Source: Onthophagus taurus
Taxonomy: Eukaryota; Arthropoda; Insecta; Coleoptera; Scarabaeidae
Reading direction: 5' to 3'
Length of the DNA stretch: 64,000 nt
NCBI RefSeq assembly: GCF_036711975.1
Contig: NC_091966.1
Location: 36,463,501-36,527,500, forward strand
This document shows, piece after piece, positions 1-9,804 of this stretch (position 1 is the first letter of the stretch; each line of letters starts with the position of its first letter). The notes under the pieces were generated by a model. The model searched no databases. It saw only the letters and a list, made by a program, of their open reading frames with translations, and was not told the DNA's origin. The translations under genes were made by a program, and so were the position numbers.

Positions 1-299
1 ACGGGTAGAAAATAATCAAATCAACATAAAAATTGATTTGTGTTCTCTAAGACCAGCTTATCTCTTTACTATCGAAGAAACAACATTGTGACACTTTCTT
101 AATTACTCATAAGGGAAACATCTAGCTGAGTACACACCAAATATCGTAAAGGACAGTCATTTTACGACTTTATCTGTAAGCTCTCGACAATCAGTTGATG
201 ATAAGTATAGCACGATGACCAAATAATAAAAATGTACTCCAAGTTTGACAACGTAAATGTACAAATATCACAGAGCTGGTGTTAGAGCAGTAAATAGTT

Positions 300-540
300 T
301 GGAAGTTCGCAAAATAAATTCTTGCATCCGAGTATTAGAATTAGTAACGGCCAAATATACGACAATTTCTTGTTAAAGATGATACCAAGGACGCCGACAC
401 TGTCCGACCTTTCCATGTCCATTCTACAATATGACACGTTTAAGTGTAACATATTCGCATTGCACCAGTCATCAAGTATATTTAGATTATTCTTAAAACC
501 CAGCCATTTGAGACTCAGCGTATTTGAGTTATGTAACGAA
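300..540 (-). pseudogene. LINE reverse transcriptase remnant (C-terminal part)
   Basis: Read on the minus strand, this stretch gives broken pieces resembling the region after the polymerase domain of jockey/CR1-type LINEs: a W-C-N-A-N...L-H-L-N-V-S segment followed by a G-V-L-G-I-I-F...K-L-S segment. Frames shift between the pieces. It lies left of the better-preserved LINE at 637-2190 and may be a separate copy, because that element has its own version of this region. The open frame on the plus strand here is only its shadow. Confidence 0.35.
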
Positions 541-636
541 TAGACAGTCAGTTACTACAAGGAAGGAAATAGACACAAAAAATGCAGTAAAAGATAGATG
601 AAAGGCAGACTAGAGAAGAAAACAAACACGTATAAG

Positions 637-2190
637 TCAAGAAGAAGATTGTTGAAGAGATAGCAGATAGCGCATCAAGGCATTTGTAAAACTTATTAAA
701 CTAGCTGCATTGCGAACAACAGCAGGCAAATCGTTCCACAACGCAATCGACTGCACTGTAAAAGATCTGTGGTAGATTTTAGTACTATGGACTGGAAACA
801 TGAGTGTAGAGTCCGACATTGATCGAGTGGGCAAGTCATGTGATGCTAAGAAGTGAAAGGCATCTGACAAATAAGCAGGAGTACAGGTATGGACAATTTT
901 GTACAACATAGTAAGCATACGAAATGATCTACGACTCCGGAAAGTCATCATCTGCAGGTTGTTACGATATGGAGTAATGTGTTGAAACTTTCCTAAATTA
1001 AAATTGTACCGTAATTGTTCTGAAGTCTTTCCAATTTACTCCGAAGGGCTGCGGACAGATCGGGATACGCAGCGTCGGCATAATCAATGTGTGGGAAAAT
1101 GAGAGAATAACAAAGATTACGACGTGCAACAGGACTTGCGTTTTATCTGGATTCAGGTTAAGTCCATGACGTCTAGACCAGTGTCAGTACGCTAGAGAGA
1201 TCGTTGTTAAGATGCAGCAACGCATCTGGGAAGTTGTTAAACAGTTGACGAAATATAAAGTTGAAGGTCATCTGCATACAAATGATAGTTACACGAGATA
1301 CCATCACTAATACTATTTATGAAAATTGAGAAGAGCAAAGGACCCAGTACACTGCCCTGGGGAATTCCACATTCGATGTCAACAGGAGAAGAGAGTACAG
1401 ATTCCACGCGGACACGTAAAGACCGATAGGAAAGGTATGACTGGAACCAAGATACACAAGAAGAGGTAAAACCAATAGCAGAGAGCCTAGTTAACAGGAG
1501 GGCATGGTACACAGAATCAAAGGCCTTACTAAAATCAAGTAACACCGGCAAGGTAACACAACGCTTATCACAAGCAGATCTAATATCATCGGTGATCTTA
1601 ATCAGTGCTGTAGTAGTACCATGCCCTTCACGAAAATCAGACTGGAACTTGTTAAGCAGATTAAACTTCTCAAGATATTTCTTCTCCTTTCTTAATCAAG
1701 GTAAATAAGCTAAACGTTCAATAGCTTTTGACAACGTAGATAAAATAGAAATGGGTTGAAAGTCACCAACATAGGACGGAGATTTAATTTTTGGTATAGG
1801 AATAACATGGGCAATTCGCCAGATTGACAGAAATATAGACTGTTCAAAAAAACAGTTCAAAATATGTGTTAGGGGAGTAATAACTATATCTAGAATGGTT
1901 AAGAGGAATCTGAGTCCAATACCATCAGCTCCGACGTTAGTGGACTTGGAGTATAGGACTCGGACTTCAGCATCTGTAACCAAGCTGAATGAAAAGGAAA
2001 GCACGTTGGTAGATACAAGGATTTCATTAATAGTATTCTGCCTAATTATGTTACCAACCACCACAGGAGGATAAGCAAAATACTCCGCTAGAGCAGCAGC
2101 ATCAAGAGTGGGTAGATCTGTGGGAGATTCTATAACACCAAGTGATCGCATTGTTTTCTAAAATGTTTTATGAGTGGCTCCAGACTACCT
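637..2190 (-). pseudogene. Jockey/CR1-group LINE, reverse transcriptase remnant
   Basis: A decayed non-LTR retrotransposon on the minus strand. From high to low coordinates it shows the N-terminal part of the reverse transcriptase (2151-1696, ending in a V-I-P-I-P-K block), then fingers and palm (1551-1237, with L-D-F-S-K-A-F-D, G-I-P-Q-G-S-V-L-G-P and the catalytic Y-A-D-D-L box), then a broken thumb (about 1237-952), and last the C-terminal R-R...L-Y-K-I...Y-L...L-W-N-D-L-P tail (951-637). Stops and frameshifts separate the blocks, so it is dead. No endonuclease domain is seen upstream, which suggests 5' truncation. It probably lies in the first intron of the aminoacylase-like gene on the same strand. 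Confidence 0.85.
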
Positions 2191-3254
2191 CTGAGAGTAG
2201 TGCAATCTTTTAGCGTTTTTCATCGATGATTACAACGGTTGCGCAGCACACTAAAATGGACCGGTTTCAAAGATTATAACTTCATCTTCAGCCGAAAATG
2301 TCAAAAAGCGAAACTAACAGATAGAATCTTTTAAATTTGAAATGTTAAAAATGTTGTAAGTCATGATAAATAGCCAAATTACAAAATTGCGTCGTTAAGT
2401 TCAAAATGGAGGAGATGTCAAAGCGTGGTGCATTAAAAATTTTTCACTGAGAATAGTTAAAAATGATGGTTAAACATAAAAAATTTGCAAAGTTACAATA
2501 AATGAAGCGTCAGAAGTTAGACGTGACCTTCTTGGCGGAGTGAGAAGAAGAGTCTCTTCAGAAGTAGTAATGGTTGTACCACAAATATAAGAATTACTGA
2601 TAAGATTTATAATAACTAAACTATATTTAGCATTGATTGTTTACAAACAACGTTATTTAAAATTTAAATATGAAGACGAAAATATAATAATTTATTGTTA
2701 AACACTATACATTAATAATAAAATATAATCTATAATCTCGCACGTTTCTATTTTAATTTATACAGATTAAAATTCATTGGAAATCATAACATTCATTTAA
2801 AATAAAAAATAATAACACTTAATAACCGAATGAGGTTAAAAAGAAGAAAGCTTAAATTTCATGCAGGTGACTAACGAATTAAAAATGGCTTTTCTTTATG
2901 TAGGCCTTGACTACAACATCCTTGATTTTTCTCCACTTCAAAAAAACACCTTACCTGCGATTTTCTTAATCGACAGCCGACTTTATTAAGAAATTGTCTC
3001 CGCAATTATCAATTTACATACCCTAATAGAGGTCAATTTGCGGTAATAAAACGACCAAGAGGAAATTATTTCAGAACACACACCCACAAAACGACGCCAC
3101 TCCACATAAGTCAAGTGACAACCATACGGTAAAAAAAAAAGACTATCAAATCACAAATAATTTCCTCTATTAATTCAAATTACTTAAAAACTATAATTTG
3201 AAATGTTACCGAATTAATTAAAACTCATAAAGAATGTAATTTAGTTAAACTTAC
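2191..3254. other. Probable first intron of the aminoacylase-like gene, no exon recognised
   Basis: AT-rich sequence between the LINE and the aminoacylase exon. I looked on the minus strand for a second exon continuing the amidohydrolase start and found none. Positions 2264-2291 hold one of four CTGAAGA...GAAAC motifs discussed in the findings. Nothing else stands out. Confidence 0.4.
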
Positions 3255-3357
3255 CGTAATTTATATTGGGATGAACCGAAGGGATTCGTAGGTACTCTTG
3301 AAAGTTCTCGACCGCTTGTCGATTCAATGCGTTCTTCTGATCAGCTGATATAGACAT
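3255..3357 (-). CDS. Aminoacylase-1-like protein, first coding exon only
   Basis: Aminoacylase-1 is a cytosolic zinc enzyme of the M20 family that removes acyl groups from N-acylated amino acids. On the minus strand an ATG at 3357-3355 opens 34 codons plus one base and ends at a consensus donor (G|GTAAGT, intron starting at 3254). The translated end, A-V-E-N-F-Q-E-Y-L-R-I-P-S-V-H-P-N-I-N-Y, matches the conserved start of insect aminoacylase-1 proteins as I know them. The metal-binding and catalytic residues lie in later exons that I cannot find here; they are probably beyond position 1. The exon is too short for a simple ORF scan. The start codon lies 560 bp from VhaAC45 in the opposite direction, so the two may share a promoter region. 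Assigning it to aminoacylase rather than another M20 peptidase rests on this short segment. Confidence 0.75.
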
Positions 3358-3917
3358 CTTTCGGTCAAATTTGGCAGATAATCGTAGAGAGGGTTAAAAT
3401 TTACCCGCGAAAAAATACGAATTTAAAAAACTTATAAAAAGAATTAATAACCTAATTCGTTGTTATCTATCTGGAAGGATAGAATAGAATATAAACGTTT
3501 CAAATGATGTCGGGCTATTTATATCAACCGGTTAGGTTGTAATTTAACCACACACACAGATATTCTTTATTATCTGCTTAAAATGTAGTTCGCCTCAAAA
3601 ATAAATATTATTTGTTTACCACTGCACGTATTGCGGTAAAAGTAATGAAACAAATAACACGTAGATAATAATTCTTATCTAAACCGGTTTTGATAATTTT
3701 AAAATTTCGATTATGGTAATCGTTTATGAACAATTTTTGAGAAATTTTAAGTGTTTCTTAACATAATGAATGTTATTTAAGAGATTAAACTTGAAATGAT
3801 ATCCAATTCAATAAAAAATAATATCCCTAGGACGATTCTGCGCACTTTTTAGGATTCCTACGAAACAAGTTATCGATTTTTCCAAAATTTCTTGTAATGT
3901 TCGGTTGAAACACTAAA
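3358..3917. promoter_or_regulatory. Divergent promoter region between aminoacylase-like gene and VhaAC45
   Basis: A 560-bp gap between two start codons facing away from each other. It must hold both 5' UTRs and promoters. A TATCGAT at 3871-3877, 41 bp before the VhaAC45 ATG, matches the core of the insect DRE/DREF element common in housekeeping promoters. No clear TATA box fits either gene. Confidence 0.5.
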
Positions 3918-5092
3918 ATGCTGATAATATTAGGAATATTATACCATTTATCTTTATCAGATTGTGCATTATTGTTATGGAGTACACAAAAATTAGATTT
4001 CCCAGCTTTTACACTTTTTAATCAAGACGATTACGAACAACTCTTAAAAGATTTAAAAGAACCAAATGTTATTCCCTTTAGTGTTGATATTGATAAAGCT
4101 GCTGATGTTATCCCAAGAAAATTGGGAAATCTTTATTCATCTTACATCCCCATGACGACTTTTTTCATAGAAGAAAGTCAAGGTATTTATTTTTGATTTA
4201 TATTTAAATCATAATGATTATTTAAATTGTTTCAGACCTCACTGATGATTTATCCATTAATAGTAAAATCATAAAAGATTCTTTAGAGAACTATAAATCC
4301 AACGCCAATTATTATGAAAATGTTTTGGTGGCAATTTTTTGTGAATCTTCAAGAGTAAAACGTGAAGATAAAGATCCAAATACAACAGAAACTAACATCC
4401 AAACGACTCAATTACCAACGCAAATCCCCACACAAATTCCAACTCAAAAACCTATAACTGAAAAACCTGAGGAGCCACCACCAATTGATTTTAAAGGTCC
4501 AGTTTTGTATGATGGAGAAGGATCCGTTTTGCTTTATTCCTCACAACCACCCATGCTACGATTAAATTCAACAATCATTTATTTACCACCAGCTAAATCA
4601 GTAACCATTGATGTTCGAGCTCGTGATGGTTACACTCGTTTGAGTCCAACCATAAGCATGGTTGAAGGAAAAATTCTTCTTCGATTTAAATTTCACACTT
4701 CACATGGTCACTGGAGTCTCACCTCAGTTGAAGTGGTTAATCAACTTAAAGATGAAAGTATAACTTATAATCTATCAATAATTGGCACAGTTAGTGCTCC
4801 AAATCATTTCTCTTATCATTGCCATAAAGACACCGTTTTTAAAGACGCTTCTGGAAACGTTGAATTAATTCTTTATAAGATTCAAGCTCAACCCGATGCT
4901 AAAAATGGTCGATTTTGCGATGCTTATAATTGCGTTAATTTTATGTCCGGTCCTATTTGGTCGGGGATTTTAGTTACAGCATCTTTAATCGTTGGTTTTT
5001 TTATTGCATTAGCTGCTCTTGGAGATATTAAAACGATGGATAAATTTGATAATTATAAAACTAAACAACTCAATATTACAGTAGCTGAGTAA
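3918..5092 (+). CDS. VhaAC45: V-type proton ATPase accessory subunit S1 (Ac45)
   Basis: Ac45 is a type I membrane glycoprotein that associates with the Vo sector of the vacuolar proton pump and helps its assembly and targeting. The CDS joins 3918-4182 and 4236-5092 (373 residues, close to the family's length). The 53-bp intron is GT-AG, splits an Asp codon, and the joined reading ...Q-D-L-T-D-D-L... is natural. Residues 1-16 form a signal peptide. A Thr/Gln/Pro-rich linker follows about residue 135. The conserved luminal domain comes next, with its Cys pairs, and then one membrane span at about 330-352 and a short tail with the family's M-D-K-F-D motif. R-V-K-R at about 128-131, before the linker, fits a furin-type cleavage site. 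TAF2 starts 461 bp downstream on the same strand. Confidence 0.95.
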
Positions 5093-5136
5093 GTTAAAAA
5101 AAAACATGATGTAATCGTTTTAGTTTGTTGTTGTCA

Positions 5137-5142
5137 AATAAA
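5137..5142 (+). terminator. Poly(A) signal of VhaAC45
   Basis: AATAAA 45 bp after the stop codon. A second AATAAA-type stretch lies near 5166. Either would give a very short 3' UTR. Confidence 0.55.
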
Positions 5143-5553
5143 AATTAATTAGTGTAATGATGAAAAATAAATAATAACGAAAAGATAGTTTAATTTAATT
5201 GTTTTAAGTTTGAAATAATCTATAACTTTAAAAGTGGCGTCATCTATTGGTGTAAACTATAACGAAGTAAAAATTTTATTGATTATAATTTTATTACTTT
5301 TTTATACTTACTTTTAAAAGAATGCATAATTAAAGAAAATAAGAATATAAATAACATTATCATTTAAATTATTATTTAAAAATTTTATATTTTATGCAAT
5401 AAAATTATTTTCCTGGTGCCATCTATCGCGATATATTTCAACTTTAAAACGATAAACAAACTTCATTCCTTTATTGTGGTTATGTCTCTATACAAATGAT
5501 AAAATCTTAACATATTAATTTAGTTTTAATATAATGCATACAAAACAATAAAA
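5143..5553. promoter_or_regulatory. VhaAC45-TAF2 spacer, TAF2 promoter region
   Basis: This short AT-rich spacer must contain the TAF2 promoter. Two related boxes stand out: GGCGTCATCTATTGG near 5235 and GGTGCCATCTATCGCG near 5416. The second runs into the palindrome TATCGCGATA (5424-5433). Their shared GCC/GTC-ATCTAT core is one base from the GCGCCATCT core of insect CTCF sites. This is suggestive only. Confidence 0.4.
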
Positions 5554-5597
5554 ATGAAGAAGGAAAAAACTGCTGATAATTGTCGACCTTTCAAACT
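5554..5597 (+). CDS. Taf2: TAF2 exon 1
   Basis: Encodes [14 protein letters not shown] plus the first two bases of Leu15. It ends at CT|ATAAGTATC, which is not a GT donor. Reading two bases further meets TAA, so a GT donor at 5601 would truncate the protein. Confidence 0.7.
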
Positions 5598-8500
5598 ATA
5601 AGTATCACCCATATTTATACATTTTAATCCTAATAAAGGCAAATGAAATTAATTGGAGGTTATGTTTTGTTTACAGCTCACCAAATATTGAGTTTAACGG
5701 GAATAAGTTTTGATAGAAAAAGCATTATTGTAAGTTACCCTTATTAATGTTCAAATTTATTAATAAAATAACGTTTTATTTCAAAATTAAAGGGATTTGT
5801 TGAATTGACAGTTGTTCCACTTAGAGACAACTTAAGACATATAAAACTAAACGCCAAACAGTGTCGCATTTACAAAGTTGTTCTGAATGAGAGTTATGAG
5901 GCTCAGTTCCAGTATTTTGACCCATTCCTTGATATATGCCAAAGTGATACAGAAACGTAAATACACCTAAATAAGTTGTATCTATTTTGTAATGATTTTA
6001 AATTAATAGACGCGCTTTGGAGTATTTTTCAACTCAACATCTATCAGCTGCATTAAAAGTAGATCCTGATAATAGTGCAGGTGAACTTGTTGTTACTGTT
6101 CCTAATGAAGCCGCTCACTTAATTGCTGAAGGAACAGCTTTGCGCGTCGGAATTGAATTTTCATTAGAACAACCACAAGGAGGGTTACATTTTGTTGTTC
6201 CAGCTGGGGAAGGTTCATATGCAGAAGTAAGATTTTATTTTTTCAAAGTTAATGTGATTAAATGTTGTTTTTTTTTAGAGAGGTGTTCATTTATTCACGT
6301 ATGGTCATCAAAATTCATCAAGATTATGGTTTCCTTGTGTTGATAGTTTTGCAGAGCCATGTACTTGGAAATTAGAATTTACAGTTGATGAAAATATGAC
6401 TGCCATTTCTAATGGGGATTTAACAGAAGTGGTTTTTACTCCAGATATGCGAAGAAAAACGTTTCATTATTCTTTAGCTATTCCTACTTGCGCCCCAAAT
6501 ATCTCTTTGGCAGTGGGTCCTTTTGAAATCTATGTGGATCCTTTTATGCATGAAGTAACCCACTTTTGCCTTCCTCAACTTCTCCCTTTATTAAAAGTAA
6601 CAACAAAATGTATGCACGAAGTTTTTGAATTTTATGAAGAAACTTTGTCAAATCGATATCCTTATTCATGCTACAAACAAGTTTTTGTGGATGAAATTGA
6701 TGACGATTATAATTCTTACGCAACGATGAGTATTTTAAGTACTAATTTATTACATTCGGCTGTAATTATCGACCAGGTTTATATAACTAGAAGAGCTATG
6801 GCTCAAGCGATAGCTGAACAATTTTTTGGTTGTTTTATATCGATGCAAAATTGGTCTGATATGTGGTTACCAAAAGGAATATCTTTATATTTATCCGGAT
6901 TATATTGCAAAAAAAGTTTTGGTAACAACGAATATCGCGAATTTGTTCAAAGTACTTTGTTAAATGTTGTTAAATACGAAGAGGATTATGGGGGAATTAT
7001 ATTAGATCCGAGTCAGCCGCCGGCTCCATTGCCAACTTCGGCTAATAGCTCTCAGCCAGTACAAAAAAATATCGAAACTAATTTTTATTTCTCTATCAGA
7101 AATTTACACACAATGTCACCTATGTATATCGAAGCTATGCATGAAAAAGCATTTTTAGTGATGCGTATGTTAGAGCATAGAATTGGTCAAGAATTACTTT
7201 TGCAAGTTTTTAATAAACAATTATCGTTAGCTTCGAATGCAGCAGGTCAAAAAATCGGATCTGGTTTATGGGGACATATGCTTATTAGCACTAATGTTTT
7301 TACTAAAGCTATATTTACCGTTACTGGAAAAGATATGGCTGTTTTTGTTGATCAATGGGTAAGAACTGGAGGTCATGCTAAGTTTCATTTAACGTCAGTA
7401 TTTAATCGAAAAAGGTAAAGTAAAATTACTGACACATACAGTGTTGTTTACACATCCTAACCCTACTTTGACTATTATTAAAATTGAATATGATTTCAAG
7501 GTGAATTCCACGCTATTGAGCGCTAATTGTAGGTTATGGACTCATTTATCTGACTCAACTTACTTATTGATAATTGAAAATGCTTTTACATAAACCGTAT
7601 TACTTTAAAATTTTAAGATATACACACAAACGCCTTGTAATCCCTCGAAAAACGCTGTGTGTGTCAATATCACAAAAAGAAATAAAAAACGGTAATAATA
7701 CAAAAATGATATTTACATTCTAGAAATACAATTGAATTAGAAATTCGTCAAGATGCAACTTCACAAACGGGAATTCGTAAATATGTAGGTCCACTTTTGG
7801 TGACACTCCAAGAACTTGATGGTACATTCAAACACATGCAACAAATCGAAAATACCGTTGTAAAAGCTGATATAACGTGCCATTCAAAAAGTAGGAGAAA
7901 TAAAAAAAAGAAAATTCCTTTATGTACAGGAGAAGAGGTTGACATGGATTTGAGTGCAATGGATGATTCACCTGTGCTTTGGGTACGATTAGATCCAGAG
8001 ATGACTTTATTGAGATCCGTTGTGATTGAACAACCTGATTATCAATGGCAATATCAGTTGAGGCACGAAAGGGATGTTACAGCTCAAATGGAAGCGATTG
8101 TTGCATTGGAAAGATATCCGACACCAGCTACAAGATTAGCGTTGACCGATACAATTGAAAACGAGCAATGTTTTCATAAAGTTAGGTGTAGGGCGGCTCA
8201 TTGCTTGACTAAGGTTGCTAATGATTTGGTTGCAAGCTGGGCTGGACCACCGGCTATGTTAACAATCTTTAGAAAATTTTTCGGTTCATTTGCTGCACCG
8301 AATATAATTCGTCAAAACACGTTTCAAAATTTCCAACATTATTTTCTTCAAAAAACGATTCCTTTGGCTATGGGTGGACTTAGAAATGCACACGGAATTT
8401 GTCCACCGGAAGTAATACGTTTTTTACTCGATTTATTTAAATATAACGATAATTCAAAGAATAGATACTCAGATAATTATTATAGAGCCTCTTTGGTGGA

Positions 8501-9804
8501 AGCTTTAGGTGCTACAGTAACTCCTGTTGTTTCTGTTATGCAACAGGGAGCACCAATTACTTCAGAAAGTTTAAGTGCTGACACCAAATTGGTTTTGGAA
8601 GAAATTACGAGGATGTTAAATTTGGAAAAATCGGTTCCTTGTTATAAATATACCGTTACTGTGGCTTGTTTAAAAGCTATAAGGAAATTGCAAAAATTTG
8701 GGCATTTACCGAGTAGATCAACTTTGTTTAAGAGTTACGCTGTTTATGGACAATTTATTGGTAAATAATTTTTTTTTGGTATTAGGGGTGTCTTATAATT
8801 TTGTTTTAGACGTTCGTTTAGCTGCTTTTGAATGTTTGGTTGATTTTGTAAAAAGCGACGGACGTCTAGATGATCTTCAACATCTCTTAGAAATAGCTGA
8901 AAATGACCCAGATCCCGGAATACGTCACCGATTAGTTCGTTTATTAGTAATAAATCCTCCATTTGAGAAAGGATACAGACATCGGTTAGATGTGCCTGAT
9001 TTAGTCGATAGAATTTGGACAAATATAAAGTAATTCAACAAAAAAATCAAATAAAATTTGTGTATATAAATTTTTTCATATATTTCAGTGGGATGTTATC
9101 ACATGATTCAAAACTTCGATGTGATTTTGTTGATTTATATTACAAATTGTATGGAATTAAACGACCTTTGTGCTTACCGATACAAGAACTTATCGGGATT
9201 TTGAAACCACCAAAAGTTCACGATGAAATCAAACGAAAACCTCATTTCACTCATATCCCTCCTGTTAGTACAGTAGATGTAAAACCACCGCCGCCAATTG
9301 AGAAGGAAGGTCCAAACACGGTTGTTATAGAAGAAAATGTTGAGTGCGTGAATATGGAAGTGGTCGTTCGCGATGGAATTAAAGAGGAAGTGGTTGAAGT
9401 TAACGCGGAAACCAAAACGTTTACAAAACAAGAATACTTTTCTGATAACTCAGTTTCCTTACCTGGATTAATGGGTCAACATGGTCCCGTCAGTTTTGAA
9501 CCTGGAATATTTAAAAAGGACGGGGATCCTAAACATAATAAATCCGATCCAACAAAGGTGATAAATTTTTATTTAAAGAATTGTTTGTTTATTAAATGTT
9601 TTGCAGGTTAAAAAGAAGAAGAAAGACAAGAAGAAGCATAAGCATAAACATAAACACAAACACGAACATAAACATAAGGATAAAGATAAGAAGGAAAAAG
9701 AAAAGGATAAAGATCCAAATAAATTGAAGATAAAGGAGGAGACATTAAGTTCTGTTAGTTCCACACCAAGTCCGAATTCGCATTCGTTAGGGGATACTTT
9801 GTGA
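5554..9804 (+). CDS. Taf2: Transcription initiation factor TFIID subunit 2
   Basis: TAF2 is a nuclear TFIID subunit that contacts core-promoter DNA around the initiator. The CDS joins 5554-5597, 5675-5729, 5793-5956, 6010-6226, 6279-7414, 7724-8760, 8810-9029, 9089-9557 and 9607-9804. It totals 3540 nt, an unbroken frame of 1179 residues, close to the roughly 1200 of human TAF2. The N-terminal half has the M1-aminopeptidase fold, but the zinc site is gone: where enzymes have HExxH this protein reads A-I-A-E-Q-F-F-G (about 337-344), and the exopeptidase GAMEN loop is N-S-Y-A-T-M-S (about 305-311). HEAT-like repeats follow, and the tail (from about 1115) is a strongly basic Lys/His/Asp stretch. 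All introns are GT-AG except the first, which appears to be AT-AC. An alternative in-frame ATG at 5643 would avoid that intron but would lose the conserved R-P-F-K-L before A-H-Q. Confidence 0.95.
5598..5674 (+). other. Apparent AT-AC intron of TAF2 (77 bp)
   Basis: The intron begins ATAAGTATC and ends TTTGTTTAC. Removing it joins CT to A, giving F-K-L-A-H-Q, the conserved entry to the TAF2 fold. Positions +3 to +6 (AAGT) match a U2-type donor and not the U12 consensus ATATCCTT. No U12-like branch site lies at the usual 10-15 nt from the acceptor. It therefore looks like a rare U2-type AT-AC intron. Confidence 0.6.
5675..5729 (+). CDS. Taf2: TAF2 exon 2
   Basis: Residues 15-33 ([13 protein letters not shown]...). 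It ends in phase 0 at ATT|GTAAGT. The upstream ATG at 5643 is in frame with this exon. Confidence 0.85.
5793..5956 (+). CDS. Taf2: TAF2 exon 3
   Basis: Residues 34-88, starting G-F-V-E-L-T and including N-A-K-Q-C-R-I-Y. Consensus AG acceptor at 5791-5792 and GTAAAT donor. Confidence 0.95.
6010..6226 (+). CDS. Taf2: TAF2 exon 4
   Basis: Residues 88-160, ending ...E-G-S-Y-A-E. The donor is GTAAGA. The open frame past 6226 is intron read-through. Confidence 0.95.
6279..7414 (+). CDS. Taf2: TAF2 exon 5, dead aminopeptidase core
   Basis: Residues 161-539. It begins R-G-V-H-L-F-T-Y-G and contains W-F-P-C-V-D-S and E-P-C-T-W-K-L, the degenerate GAMEN loop and the degenerate zinc site. The acceptor is TTTTTTAG|AGAGGT and the donor AG|GTAAAG. 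Confidence 0.97.
7415..7723 (+). other. TAF2 intron 5
   Basis: A 309-bp GT-AG intron, AT-rich, with no repeat or gene seen in it. It is the longest TAF2 intron. Confidence 0.8.
7724..8760 (+). CDS. Taf2: TAF2 exon 6
   Basis: Residues 539-885. It carries a basic R-R-N-K-K-K-K-I-P patch and the conserved L-W-V-R-L-D-P-E-M block, then HEAT-like repeats. The donor is ATTG|GTAAAT. The frame's stop three codons later is intronic. Confidence 0.97.
8810..9029 (+). CDS. Taf2: TAF2 exon 7
   Basis: Residues 885-958, [13 protein letters not shown] onward. The donor is AA|GTAATT. Confidence 0.95.
9089..9557 (+). CDS. Taf2: TAF2 exon 8
   Basis: Residues 958-1114, starting with the conserved [12 protein letters not shown] block and ending in a charged linker. 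It ends AAAG|GTGATA in phase 0. Confidence 0.95.
9607..9804 (+). CDS. Taf2: TAF2 exon 9, Lys/His-rich tail and stop
   Basis: Residues 1115-1179. About 38 of the first 45 residues are Lys, His, Asp or Glu, in alternating H-K and D-K runs. A short Ser/Pro-rich end follows, then TGA at 9802-9804. The repetitive AAG/CAT codons make this tract prone to length change. Confidence 0.93.
   Translation, partial: VKKKKKDKKKHKHKHKHKHEHKHKDKDKKEKEKDKDPNKLKIKEETLSSVSSTPSPNSHSLGDTL

Noticed and set aside
9015..9611. Open frame seeming to start before TAF2 exon 8
   Set aside because: The first 70 bases are intron 7 with a clear donor and acceptor; only 9089-9557 is exon.
9573..9764. Minus-strand frame rich in Ser, Leu and Cys over the TAF2 tail
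   Set aside because: It is the antisense of the Lys/His codons of TAF2 exon 9.
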